From Protonemura montana (Eukaryota; Arthropoda; Insecta; Plecoptera; Nemouridae), in assembly GCA_947568835.1 (NCBI GenBank), contig OX387610.1:4256001-4320000 (forward strand): a stretch of DNA of 64,000 bases, given 5' to 3'. Below the pieces are notes generated by a model. It was not told the DNA's origin. It was given only the letters and a program-made list of their open reading frames with translations, and searched no databases. This document shows, piece after piece, positions 54,330 through 64,000 of this stretch. Numbering within the stretch: the stretch's first letter is position 1; each line of letters begins with the position of its first letter. A program made the position numbers and the translations under genes.

Positions 54330-56060
54330 CTCGTCTCAAATAACGTGGATAGAGCATAGGATCCAGTCAGCTGATCTCAAATAACCTGGATAGAGCATAG
54401 GATCCAGCCAGCTGATCTCAAATAACCTGGATAGAGCATAGGATCCAGCCAGCTGATCTCAAATAACCTGGATAGAGCATAGGATCCAGCCAGCTGATCT
54501 CAAATAACCTGGATAGAGCATAGGGTCCAGCCAGCTGATCTCAAATAACCTGGATAGAGCATAGGATCCAGCCAGCTGATCTCAAATAACCTGGATAGAG
54601 CATAGGATCCAGCCAGCTGATCTCAAATAACCTGGATAGAGCATAGGGTCCAGCCAGCTGATCTCAAATAACCTGGATAGAGCATAGGATCCAGCAAGCT
54701 GATCTAAAATAACCTGGATAGAGCATAGGATCCAGCCAGCTGATCTCAAATAACCTGGATAGAGCATAGGATCCAGCCAGCTGATCTCAAATAACCTGGA
54801 TAGAGCATAGGATCCAGCCAGCTGATCTCAAATAACCTGGATAGAGCATAGGGTCCAGCCAGCTGATCTCAAATAACCTGGATAGAGCATAGGATCCAGC
54901 CAGCTGATCTCAAATAACCTGGATAGAGCATAGGATCCAGCCAGCTGATCTCAAATAACCTGGATAGAGCATAGGGTCCAGCCAGCTGATCTCAAATAAC
55001 CTGGATAGAGCATAGGATCCAGCAAGCTGATCTAAAATAACCTGGATAGAGCATAGGATCCAACCAGCTGATCTCAAATAACCTGGATAGAGCATACGAT
55101 CCAGCCAGCTGATCTCAAATAACCTGGATAGAGCATAGGATCCAGCCAGCTGATCTCAAATAACCTGGATAGAGCATAGGATCCAGCCATCTGATCTCAT
55201 ATAACCTGGATAGAGCATAGGATCCAGCCAGCTGATCTCAAATAACCTGGATAGAGCATAGGATCCAGCCAGCTGATCTCAAATAACCTGGATAGAGCAT
55301 AGGATCCAGCCAGCTGATCTCAAATAACCTGGATAGAGCATAGGGTCCAGCCAGCTGATCTCAAATAACCTGGATAGAGCATAGGATCCAGCCAGCTGAT
55401 CTCAAATAACCTGGATAGAGCATAGGATCCAGCCAGCTGATCTCAAATAACCTGGATAGAGCATAGGGTCCAGCCAGCTGATCTCAAATAACCTGGATAG
55501 AGCATAGGATCCAGCAAGCTGATCTAAAATAACCTGGATAGAGCATAGGATCCAACCAGCTGATCTCAAATAACCTGGATAGAGCATACGATCCAGCCAG
55601 CTGATCTCAAATAACCTGGATAGAGCATAGGATCCAGCCAGCTGATCTCAAATAACCTGGATAGAGCATAGGATCCAGCCATCTGATCTCAAATAACCTG
55701 GATAGAGCATAGGATCCAGCTAGCTGATCTCAAATAACCTGGATAGAGCATAGGATCCAGCCAGCTGATCTCAAATAACCTGGATAGAGCATAGGATCCA
55801 GCCAGCTGATCTCAAATAACCTGGATAGAGCATAGGATCCAGCCAGCTGATCTCAAATAACCTGGATAGAGCATAGGATCCAGCCAGCTGATCTCAAATA
55901 ACCTGGATAGAGCATAGGATCCAGCCAGCTGATCTCAAATAACCTGGATAGTTGTTGCTATGGTTGCTAGACCCCGTGCTATTTTTAATGTGATTTCATC
56001 GCTAGTTTCTGTGGTTTTCGTAGTTTTCACCACTCAAATTAAAAAATTAAAATAAATCAT
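54330..56060 (+). mobile_element. Array-bearing TIR element family M3, copy with expanded array
   Basis: The 41-bp array (54332-55949) passes directly into M3 single-copy sequence (GGATAGTTGTTGCTATGG, GTGCTATTTTTAATGTGATT, GTGGTTTTCGTAGTTTTCAC). Array and element are therefore joined exactly as at 14655-15455, but the array is nearly three times longer. The far inverted end is not seen. Confidence 0.65.
54332..55949 (+). repeat. 41-bp minisatellite, about 39 copies, with higher-order repeat
   Basis: Unit CTGATCTCAAATAACCTGGA, TAGAGCATAGGATCCAGCCA, G. A marker variant (CAGCAAGCTGATCTAAAATA) recurs at 54694, 55022 and 55514, i.e. 8 and 12 units apart. The segments 54910-55095 and 55402-55587 match over a long multi-unit block. 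Larger blocks have been duplicated. Confidence 0.95.
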
Positions 56061-56064
56061 TAAG

Positions 56065-57295
56065 AAATAATTGAGTTTTTTTTTTATAAATCATGTAGCC
56101 GAAAGAAACGGTGATACCGACGTTAAGCCCAAGAAACAAGAAAATCAAGAACAATTTCAGTAAAACAGAAATGCGGTTCTGAAATTTGCAGGAAAAGTAC
56201 ATTTACGTAAAATATTCAAATCCCCAAGGTTAAGTCAATATATTATTAGTATTTTTTCATCTTTCAACATTTTAAGATTTGTTAAAAATCGATAAATATT
56301 GTAAAAATTTGATATGAAATAATCTGTAGCCGATAGCTCTCGAAAACGTAGCTCATCAAGTTTTCAACGATATCCTGAAAATTTCGACTAATTTTATTCA
56401 TCCGTTTAAACGGTAGAGAGCAAAAAAAAAAACGAAAAAAAAATAAAACACAAAAAACAATTAAGGTGGTGGTTTTAAGCATGTTGAGACTTTGTAAGGC
56501 TCGCTACGCTCATTCAAAACATGAAAAACATTTGCTCCAAGCGTCCAAAAACCCAGACGAAGCATTCAGCCTTGCCAAGAGAGAGGTCATGTATCAAACT
56601 GGCCTTGCAATCCACCCTCTCACTTCACTGCACACATTTGAAATTGAAATATTTTTTTATGCGATTATACCATGAGGCGGTCTTTTGAAGTGGATTCTCT
56701 GCCGTCAAGATCAAAGCACATGGAAACAATTCTATTGAAATCAAACAACGGCTTCGACATGGCGCTGGACAACTTTTCGGAGCACAATTGTCACAGGCTA
56801 TCAGAAAAACAACGCAATTCAAGTTCGTATTTTTCCGATATTTACTCGGCTTTTCACGTAAAACCTTTTGAAATCGAGCGCTGAATTGATTTGTTTACAG
56901 CAAAAAATGAAGCGGGCACATATTATTATGGTTTTATAGACTCATACCTACTTTATCTAACCAGTAAGCACTAGTTTTGAAGAAACCGATCATAGGAAAC
57001 TAGGCTTTTGAACGCATCAATTTAAAACAAATTAATTTTCCTGACTTTTTAAAATTTATACAAAACTTGATGAATATTTTGCTATTTTCATGCACATATT
57101 GACCGTGCATGCTGGAAAATGATAATTGTTTCATCGATTTGATTGCATAACATACTTTCAAAGTAATTAAAATAAATTTCCATAGTAATTTTAATCGTGC
57201 GTTTTTTGTTTTCGTGTTTAAATACTTGCTATTGTTGGTAATTTAACGTGATTGTAGCACTATAACCATCAAATGTCGTTCGAGAAACAAGGACT
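56065..57295. other. Unique AT-rich sequence
   Basis: An M1 end fragment (ATAGACTCATACCTACTTTA) lies at about 56936. Open frames at 56466-56884 lack supporting signals. Confidence 0.4.
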
Positions 57296-57298
57296 CGT

Positions 57299-57370
57299 GT
57301 AAGTTTAAGTGTAAGTTTAAGTGTAAGTTTAAGTGTAACTATAAATGTAACTGTAAATTTAAGTTTAACC
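57299..57370 (+). repeat. 12-bp tandem repeat
   Basis: AAGTTTAAGTGT and close variants repeated about six times. Confidence 0.8.
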
Positions 57371-57374
57371 ATTA

Positions 57375-58200
57375 CGACTAGCCGGCGTCGCAATGAATAA
57401 CTAAAATATTCAGATATATTCATGCGGCAGGGTCGATTAACTTGATTAGCCGAAGCCCTGGTCTATTGACTCTGCCTCTCGACCGACTTGGATACAGGGG
57501 GCTGTGGGTTGAAACAACACATTGCTGTTTTGCATGTTGTCAATTTGAGCTGGCAAAGGAAGGACCACTGGAAGGACACAGTAACACTTGGTCGCATGGA
57601 AACTAGCATTAATCAAGCAAACCTAAAGTAATTATTGTACAGTATGTAGCTGTTTGTTTTTGCTGTATTTACAAAGACAAGCTCAGTACTTGCTGAATAT
57701 CTATCTAGGTAAAGTCAACAACCGCAGGGGGAACAATTGCATAAGTAAATATCATTCATTTTTTTAACATTTTAAAAATAAAGCTCAATCCGTGAATTGC
57801 ATTTTTAATTAATGAAAATTGGCTTTCAGATTCTCGATTCAATGCGTCTTAAGACCTGTTTGAAAAGTCTTCAAACACCGTTTTTAATATAGTTTTATAG
57901 TTATTGAAAACACATTTCAACCGATTTCTGTAAACTTCTGTTATCGTCGAGGCACTTCGTCATCGAGGGCAGGAAAATGGACAAAAAGCTACCAGTAGCA
58001 ATTAAAGACGTCAAAGATTGCCTTGCCTTCAAAAACAAGCTAGCAATTTTCCTTACCGAAATTTTTTTCTAGCTTGGATGAGTTCCTTATAGATAAAATT
58101 GACGAAGTAGTTATATATATTTATTTACTGGAACCTTCACTCGATTTCTAACTAGAAAATAGTTATACAAATTTCCATTCAAAATAAAAATAAATACAAT
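57375..58200. other. Unique AT-rich sequence
   Basis: No feature recognised. Confidence 0.4.
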
Positions 58201-58204
58201 TTTG

Positions 58205-58335
58205 ACCATTCAAGTGATGAAAACCACGCAAAACTACCGGAAAAAACCACTGAAAATAGAACAGCACTTCAGAGACTTTCAAGATGGCGGCCTTGGCGTT
58301 AAAATCTCTCTACGTCAACTGCTATTCGGGTTTTT
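58205..58335 (+). mobile_element. Element family M3, right-half fragment
   Basis: GACCATTCAAGTGATGAAAAC, then CAGAGACTTTCAAGATGGCG and GCCTTGGCGTTAAAATCTC. Truncated before the terminal motif. Confidence 0.6.
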
Positions 58336-58725
58336 TTTTAGCCCCACCTACATTGGTCACGACTCTTGAATCTCCACCAGTTGTTAACACAACAAATCAT
58401 CTAACCAAGACCTTCAAAGAGGTATGATAAATCGCAAGAATGTTGGGATTTGCTTCTTGGTTTTCAATATTCGTTGCTAACATTTCTTATCGATTTTTTG
58501 CTCTTTGCTGCTGTAAAATTTTTACACCAATCCCGAGTCGACGCTAAATGTGTGCATAAATTTACTGTGAGAACCGAGGGATGTTGTGTTGTGCAAAGTT
58601 TCGACACCGAAAGTTGCTTCCTGAAAGTCCTTGAATAACTGCTCCAGGATATCTGTGTTTGCCGATGTAGCAGAACATAGCAAGCCTGAGGGAACGTTTC
58701 GTTCGTGCTGTTTTTTTGTTGGCAG

Positions 58726-58867
58726 ATCCGGCAGCGAGCAACTTTGTGTTTGGGACGGGGCTGGTTGTGTACCGGCTTTAATTCGATATATTTGCCTATA
58801 TATTCGTGATCAGCTTCATAATCTACAGACGATCGATCCTACAGTGAATTTAGACCAAATTTTGAAG
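58726..58867 (+). CDS. Candidate plus-strand coding exon
   Basis: A 142-bp exon. The acceptor is strong (GTGCTGTTTTTTTGTTGGCAG) and the donor is good (AAG then GTATCT). One base plus 47 codons: SGSEQLCVWDGAGCVPALIR, YICLYIRDQLHNLQTIDPTV and NLDQILK, predicted largely helical. The minus strand is closed here, unlike several other candidates. An open stretch just upstream (58515-58636, VDAKCVHKFTVRTEGCCVVQ) may be an earlier exon in another frame. Exit phase 0 fits the acceptor at 60386. Family not recognised. Confidence 0.5.
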
Positions 58868-59106
58868 GTATCTGCTCGTCTTGCCGTTCAAGAAAGAATT
58901 TTAAAAATCAAATATGCGTTATAGTCAAAGATTAAAATTTGTTTAAACAAGGTTTTTTTCGATTCAAAACTCTGCTTGTTGGAATTTTCCCCCAAAAATT
59001 GCGTGCGTTTTTTTAACTACGTTCAGCACAACGTACGAATTATATTGTTAAAAAAAATCAGAGAAATTTGACTAATTTTATTGATCGCAGGAAGTCTAAA
59101 AAAACG

Positions 59107-59978
59107 CCCTTCCAGTCCCTTCCGGTCCCTTCCGGTCCCTTCCGGTCCCTTCCGGTCCCTTCCGGTCCCTTCCAGTCCCTTCCAGTCCCTTCCAGTCCCT
59201 TCCAGTCCCTTCCAGTCCCTTCCAGTCCCTTCCAGTCCCTTCCAGTCCCTTCCAGTCCCTTCCAGTCCCTTCCAGTCCCTTCCAGTCCCTTCCAGTCCCT
59301 TCCAGTCCCTTCCAGTCCCTTCCAGTCCCTTCCAGTCCCTTCCAGTCCCTTCCAGTCCCTTCCAGTCCCTTCCAGTCCCTTCCAGTCCCTTCCAGTCCCT
59401 TCCAGTCCCTTCCAGTCCCTTCCAGTCCCTTCCAGTCCCTTCCAGTCCCTTCCAGTCCCTTCCAGTCCCTTCCAGTCCCTTCCAGTCCCTTCCAGTCCCT
59501 TCCAGTCCCTTCCAGTCCCTTCCAGTCCCTTCCAGTCCCTTCCAGTCCCTTCCAGTCCCTTCCAGTCCCTTCCAGTCCCTTCCAGTCCCTTCCAGTCCCT
59601 TCCAGTCCCTTCCAGTCCCTTCCAGTCCCTTCCAGTCCCTTCCAGTCCCTTCCAGTCCCTTCCAGTCCCTTCCAGTCCCTTCCAGTCCCTTCCAGTCCCT
59701 TCCAGTCCCTTCCAGTCCCTTCCAGTCCCTTCCAGTCCCTTCCAGTCCCTTCCAGTCCCTTCCAGTCCCTTCCAGTCCCTTCCAGTCCCTTCCAGTCCCT
59801 TCCAGTCCCTTCCAGTCCCTTCCAGTCCCTTCCAGTCCCTTCCAGTCCCTTCCAGTCCCTTCCAGTCCCTTCCAGTCCCTTCCAGTCCCTTCCAGTCCCT
59901 TCCAGTCCCTTCCAGTCCCTTCCAGTCCCTTCCAGTCCCTTCCAGTCCCTTCCAGTCCCTTCCAGTCCCTTCCAGTCC
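59107..59978 (+). repeat. 10-bp minisatellite, about 87 copies, almost perfectly uniform
   Basis: Unit CCCTTCCAGT. After the first copy, five copies carry CCGGT; the remaining 80 or so are identical. The strand asymmetry (purine-poor on plus) and lack of stops in any frame give open frames of about 300 codons on both strands, none of which I accept as genes. Confidence 0.97.
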
Positions 59979-60385
59979 ACTTTACACACTAAAAATTACA
60001 TTCCTTTGGCGAATCACGGACCTCATTTTCACCATTGTTTGATTTTTTTAAACTATGACTTCATTTTCTTAACCTTGCATCACTCATATATGAAAAATAA
60101 AAAAAACAGAAAAATGTATTAAAATGTCTGAACTGCAAACAAACAATTCGTTAATTAAACCAAGCAAGTAACTAAAAAAGCTTTCAGAGCTCTCAAAGAT
60201 ACACTAGACTAACTGGTTGCAAAATTTTTTCTAAAAACGCAAATTCTCTTGAATATTATGATGAATATGTCTATTTTTAAGTCAAGTTTAAATTAAAGAC
60301 AAGTTTTTCTGGCACTTGCTCATAGACCACCACTTCCAGGACCTCCAGTCTCTTAACTTTCTTCACTCAATTGATTAAAAAGCAG

Positions 60386-60509
60386 GCGAAAGACGTCGGA
60401 GGAAATATTGTTGACGTCATTGAAAAGTTACGCCTCGCTTTCAATAATAAGAAGTTATTACCGGTGCAAAGTTTAAGAATATTATCAGACAGTCGCGGGG
60501 CGTGCGCAG
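60386..60509 (+). CDS. Candidate plus-strand coding exon
   Basis: A 124-bp segment after an acceptor ending AAAAAGCAG, reading AKDVGGNIVDVIEKLRLAFN, NKKLLPVQSLRILSDSRGAC, A, to a donor CAG then GTGCGA. Phase 0 entry fits 58726-58867. The frame is open well beyond both ends (149 codons overall), so borders are tentative. The region also contains TGACGTCA (60412-60419) and a CCAAT motif (about 60531), so promoter function is an alternative reading. Confidence 0.4.
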
Positions 60510-60669
60510 GTGCGACCCAACCAACGTCAGCCAATCGACGCCAGACGCTGAGAGAGAGATTCTTGCAAAGTCTTCGATCACCGAGTTCTAGCAGGAAACT
60601 AGAACTAGTTAATGTCAACAGAGTTACACTATTTTCTGGGTTAGAAGAGAACAGCCAACAAAAATGGCC

Positions 60670-60732
60670 GACACACAGCCTTCTTAGCAAGTCTGCTAGC
60701 TCGTATGGCGGAATTTTGTTGGAAGGCTGTGT
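60670..60732. repeat. Inverted repeat ACACAGCCTTC
   Basis: ACACAGCCTTC at about 60672 is matched by GAAGGCTGTGT at about 60722, enclosing about 39 bp. Possibly the remains of a small foldback element. Confidence 0.5.
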
Positions 60733-60924
60733 GCATAAGCTTTTTTTTGCTGTTTGTTCTAGTTCTGAAAGTACTACTGTAGCAAAATTTGCCTATAAGA
60801 GATTTGAATATAATATTTAAACAAGGCCGTGTGAATGAAAAAACAACAAATGATCCCACAATTTTTCTAAGAAGCCATTTTCGTTGCCTACTTCTAAAAC
60901 AACAAAAAAACTTTCAAGCATATG

Positions 60925-61332
60925 ATATTCTATGGTACGTTCAAAGTTTGGTAGCTATAGACATTCTGAGATCGCTTGACAGAGCTTCTCAATTCTGCTA
61001 TCTTATGTTACCACGGGTATATCATGGCCTAGCATAGGAGGTTCAATGGTAGATTCAACGTTTGGTAGCCATGGAGATGCTGAGACCACCTGACAGGGCT
61101 TCTCAATTCTGCTATCTTATGTTACCACGGGTATATCATGGCCTAGCATAGGAGGTTCAATGGTAGATTCAACGTTTGGTAGCCACATGGAGATGCTGAG
61201 ATCACCTGACAGAGCTTCTCAATGCTGCTATCTTATGTTACCACGGGTATATCATGGCCTAGCATAGGAGGTTCAATTGTAGATTCAATGTTTGTTAGCC
61301 ATGGAGATGCTGAGATCACCTGACAGAGCTTT
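60925..61332 (+). repeat. 114-bp tandem repeat, about 3.5 copies
   Basis: The unit includes GGTAGATTCAACGTTTGGTA, GCCATGGAGATGCTGAGATC, ACCTGACAGAGCTTCTCAAT and TTACCACGGGTATATCATGG. The first copy is most diverged. Confidence 0.9.
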
Positions 61333-61339
61333 TAAAATT

Positions 61340-62040
61340 TACCTTTCTATCCTACCGGTATTAAGCAGTAATTGTTTTCGGTTATGTCAGATATTGTTTT
61401 TAGACCAGAGCAGATCAGAGTAAAATAGATCGAAGTACAGTCGATTCATTTTAGCACTTTCAATTTTTTCTTGTTCTTACTCACACCCATTGCTTTGCTG
61501 GTGCAGGAATACGTTAACTATGATGCTTCTAAGTCATCTGATCGGACACAAATTAACATAAAACTACGGGGTTTTATTAAAAAACGGACGCTGAAATTAC
61601 CAAGATTTAGCAAAAGAAAAGAAAAGATCATCACAAACTAACCCTAAACCCTCACTTTCCCCATCCCCTAACAGACCATGGAGTCATGATTTCATAACCA
61701 TTTCAACCCCGAATTACAAGAAATTACTAGAAATTATTCCGCCTCTCCACCCGCTGTTACCAAAATAATGAAGGTTTCCTTGGCGAAGAAATTTCTCCAC
61801 CGATATTAGGAAAGACATAAAAATGTCCTTACAGCTTGAAAAGTCTTGTACTTTTGTAGTTCTCCGCCATTTTGTGCGCCGGATCAAGTGCTTGGTAGAT
61901 CAATGAATCCAAAAAGGTCGCTACACAAGTGGGCATGGTTTGTACGATGTTACAGTTTGTAAAATTCCTTCTACCGCGTATCAGATTCATATCCATCAGG
62001 TTCATGTACGCAAGGTTAGCAAGGTTGATGCAATCTTGAT
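61340..62040. other. Unique AT-rich sequence
   Basis: No feature recognised. Confidence 0.4.
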
Positions 62041-62045
62041 GCAGC

Positions 62046-62127
62046 ATGACAGATTATCCCAGCTGGGAGCCGTTGTTAACTCCAGACTTGGGTGAAAGCG
62101 TCCAGGAATGCCGTTCTGGGAAAATAG
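62046..62127 (+). CDS. Weak candidate plus-strand exon
   Basis: ATG followed by 26 codons (MTDYPSWEPLLTPDLGESVQ ECRSGKI) to a good donor (ATAG then GTATGT). An in-frame TGA lies just upstream, so it would be a first coding exon or begin at the CAG acceptor before the ATG. The minus strand has a competing acceptor (CTATTTTCCCAG) and an open frame, so the strand is unsure. Confidence 0.3.
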
Positions 62128-62263
62128 GTATGTTGCAAGCCGAACGAAACATAACTGTGTACTTAAATAAGAAATAACGTTTCGAAGTACGATAGTAAAC
62201 CAGCGCCTTTCCAGGAATCTAGAAGTCATTTTTTTTTAGCACCTGACCTTTGTGCACTGATCT

Positions 62264-62755
62264 CAAATAACCTGGCTAGCGGTTTCTATAGTAAGACTTT
62301 GAAGCCAGGCCGCCATCTTGAGAGTCCCTGATTTATAGTTATCTCAAAACACCTGCGCTATTTTTAATGTTTTCACCAGAAGTTTTCGGGGTTTTCGTAG
62401 TTTTTATCGGTTTAATTGCCAAAATTGGTTGAAAACTTGTTTCAGAAACTCTAAGATTAGCGTTGAAATCATAGGGACACCTCGTGATTAAAGACTCCAA
62501 CATGTAACCGACAAATGGATTGCCTGACTACAATTTTGATCCAGCCGTTGGCTGGATTCTATGCTCTATCCAGGTTATTTGAGATCAGCTGGTTGGATCC
62601 TATGCTCCATCCAGGTTATTTAAGATCAGCTGGTTGGATCCTATGCTCCATCCAGGTTATTTGAGATCTGCTTGCTGGATCCTATGTTCTATCCAGGTTA
62701 TTTGAGATCAGCTGACTGGATTCTATGTTCTATCCAGGTTATTTGAGATAATTTT
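62264..62755 (+). mobile_element. Element family M3, copy with both ends and a short array
   Basis: The left end CTGATCTCAAATAACCTGG is followed by GCCAGGCCGCCATCTTGAGA and CGGGGTTTTCGTAGTTTTTA. The right end is a short inverted run of the 41-bp unit (62548-62752, about 5 copies) ending CCAGGTTATTTGAGAT. It shows that the array can sit at either end of the element. Confidence 0.75.
62548..62752 (-). repeat. 41-bp minisatellite, about 5 copies, inverted
   Basis: Reverse complement of the unit at 14660 and 54332 (TCCAGGTTATTTGAGATCAG and GCTGGTTGGATCCTATGCTC). Confidence 0.9.
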
Positions 62756-62759
62756 TCTT

Positions 62760-63590
62760 TTTTTTTACCCTATCCAGACAAGTAAACGTCTCCAAGTCAC
62801 AAAAAGTGTCTTCTTTGTTAATGCATAGCACCGAGTCTTTTAAAGATCGCTGTACTTAGCGTAATTAGAGCAAAGAATCAGGCGTTATAGAGAAAAGTCT
62901 TTGATAAAAACTAACAGCTCAAAGATTATAACTAAAACGCGCGAGAGATTGGTAAAAAAAGGAGATCTGCATCGAACGAAATTATACGATCCTGATGAAA
63001 ATCATTTTAAAGAATTCTTTCATCGCATTTAGTAAGAGATTCGAATGCAATTTACGTCTTCTTCACGATCTGCTTTGTCTCAGACTGTTTTAGCCAGACG
63101 TATTACCAACCTAACGTACCGAGTCTGCGCCCGACTTTTGCCGAGCAAGTAACAAAAGAAAATGCATGTCTCAAAGGACGTACGCCCCATTTGGGTCAAA
63201 GGCGAGCCGCTAAAAAGGCAAAATGTCGGAGCACTTCAGCGCAAAATAATGAAACTAGGTTTTATAAAAAGTAATTAAAAAATTAGTTACGTGGCATTTT
63301 GTCGCCAGCGAATTTGTGTGAGCGTAGGGATTAGTTGCATTACTCTGATTGTAATTAACGTCACCAAAGCGTGGGGATTGTTGTGAAAGGTCACGCTAAG
63401 AGACTGGACAATAGGGTGACTACGGACAGTTGGGTGGGTAGGGGGGAGTGGGCAATCCCACAGCGGTGACACCATTGTAAGGCGAGAAGCAGTCAACGTG
63501 ATGGCATCATTCGTAGAGATATTAAAACTGACAAAAGAAATTAAAGGAGCCATCCTTTAGATGGGTAGCGGCAGGTAATAGAAATATGAA
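62760..63590. other. Unique sequence
   Basis: A minus-strand frame at 63287-63553 is open for 88 codons but lacks clear splice sites. No feature called. Confidence 0.35.
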
Positions 63591-63595
63591 ATATA

Positions 63596-63688
63596 AGATT
63601 GATTGGTTATTGTGTTTAACGACGCACTGTTTTGACAACGGGCCATGTGGCACTGGTCTATTGGCATAGGTCAATGAGTGACCCTGGA
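63596..63688 (-). mobile_element. 5S/Deu-type SINE, 3' tail
   Basis: AGATTGATTGGTTATTGTGT, then TTAACGACGCACTGTTTTGA and CAACGGGCCATGTGGCACTG on the plus strand, i.e. the tail in minus orientation. 5'-truncated. Confidence 0.75.
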
Positions 63689-64000
63689 CAGTAATAAATT
63701 CCACACCATGTTAGACCTACCTGCATCATGGGAAAATTTTTCGATACCTGTCAACGCATGGGGATTTGATTTAACAATTATTATTCCTTTGCAATTTTCC
63801 AAACAACATTCTAACCCCTGGTCAGCACGAAACTATTATTGATTTTATATCTTCAGACACGTTTTTACTTTTTTGTTTTCTTGTCGGCGAAAAAGTTTCC
63901 AGGGAAAGCGTGCGTTAGTCAGGTTTTTCTCTTACCTTTCCTTCTCCTCCCCTAACCACTCCTCATCATTCTCTAACCCACGTCCGTAGCAAACGTCATT

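Noticed and set aside
54582..55587. Three identical 61-codon minus-strand frames
   Set aside because: Copies of the 41-bp satellite; their identity reflects the higher-order repeat and not a gene family.
59068..60042. Open frames of 297-324 codons on both strands
   Set aside because: They are translations of the 10-bp repeat, which lacks stop codons in every plus frame; peptides are pure 10-residue repeats with no start context or flanking coding bias.

Overview
This window looks like intron-rich and intergenic DNA from an invertebrate animal genome, probably marine. It is AT-rich and dense in interspersed repeats. It has no bacterial-style operons and no long continuous genes. The animal assignment rests on three things seen in the sequence: 5S-rRNA-headed SINEs with a Deu-like body, tRNA-like SINEs, and short GC-rich open segments bounded by GT/AG splice sites. 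The phylum cannot be fixed from the sequence alone.

Genes. The best-supported gene lies on the minus strand and appears to span most of the window in short exons: 50143-50034, 49016-48935, 33232-33084, 32021-31945, 20867-20746, 8419-8297, 7838-7674 and 652-364, with weaker candidates at 25269-25224 and 12373-12278. The exons are short and GC-rich, mostly flanked by plausible splice sites. Codon phase agrees at every junction where two strong calls are neighbours (50.1>49.0, 33.2>32.0, 8.4>7.8>0.65 kb). The encoded protein is Ser/Pro/Arg-rich and I do not recognise it. Both ends lie outside the window. A second candidate gene is on the plus strand (58726-58867 and 60386-60509). Other single-exon candidates are weaker, and several can be read on both strands.

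Repeats dominate. (1) A SINE family with a 5S rRNA-like head, a Deu-like centre and a 3' tail ending near GCGTCGTTAAACAC plus ATCA repeats is present in about 16 copies or fragments on both strands. (2) A tRNA-like family has the tRNA module in the middle and short inverted flanks. (3) Several non-autonomous elements with terminal inverted repeats (TIRs) are present, some nested in each other. (4) About fourteen minisatellite arrays with units of 10, 20, 26, 41, 43, 67, 72, 92 and 114 bp cover roughly 8.6 kb, about 13% of the window.

The most unusual feature is that two array types, the 41-bp and 43-bp units, are not free-standing. Each recurs inside a conserved dispersed element, and the array unit carries that element's own terminal sequence. 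Tandem growth therefore seems to start from the ends of mobile elements. The 43-bp unit also carries a CACGTG E-box in every copy, giving dense arrays of one regulatory motif.

The longest open frames in the window (about 300 codons at 59.1-60.0 kb, 157 at 8.8-9.3 kb, 150 at 15.9-16.4 kb) are minisatellites whose units happen to lack stops. They are not called as genes.
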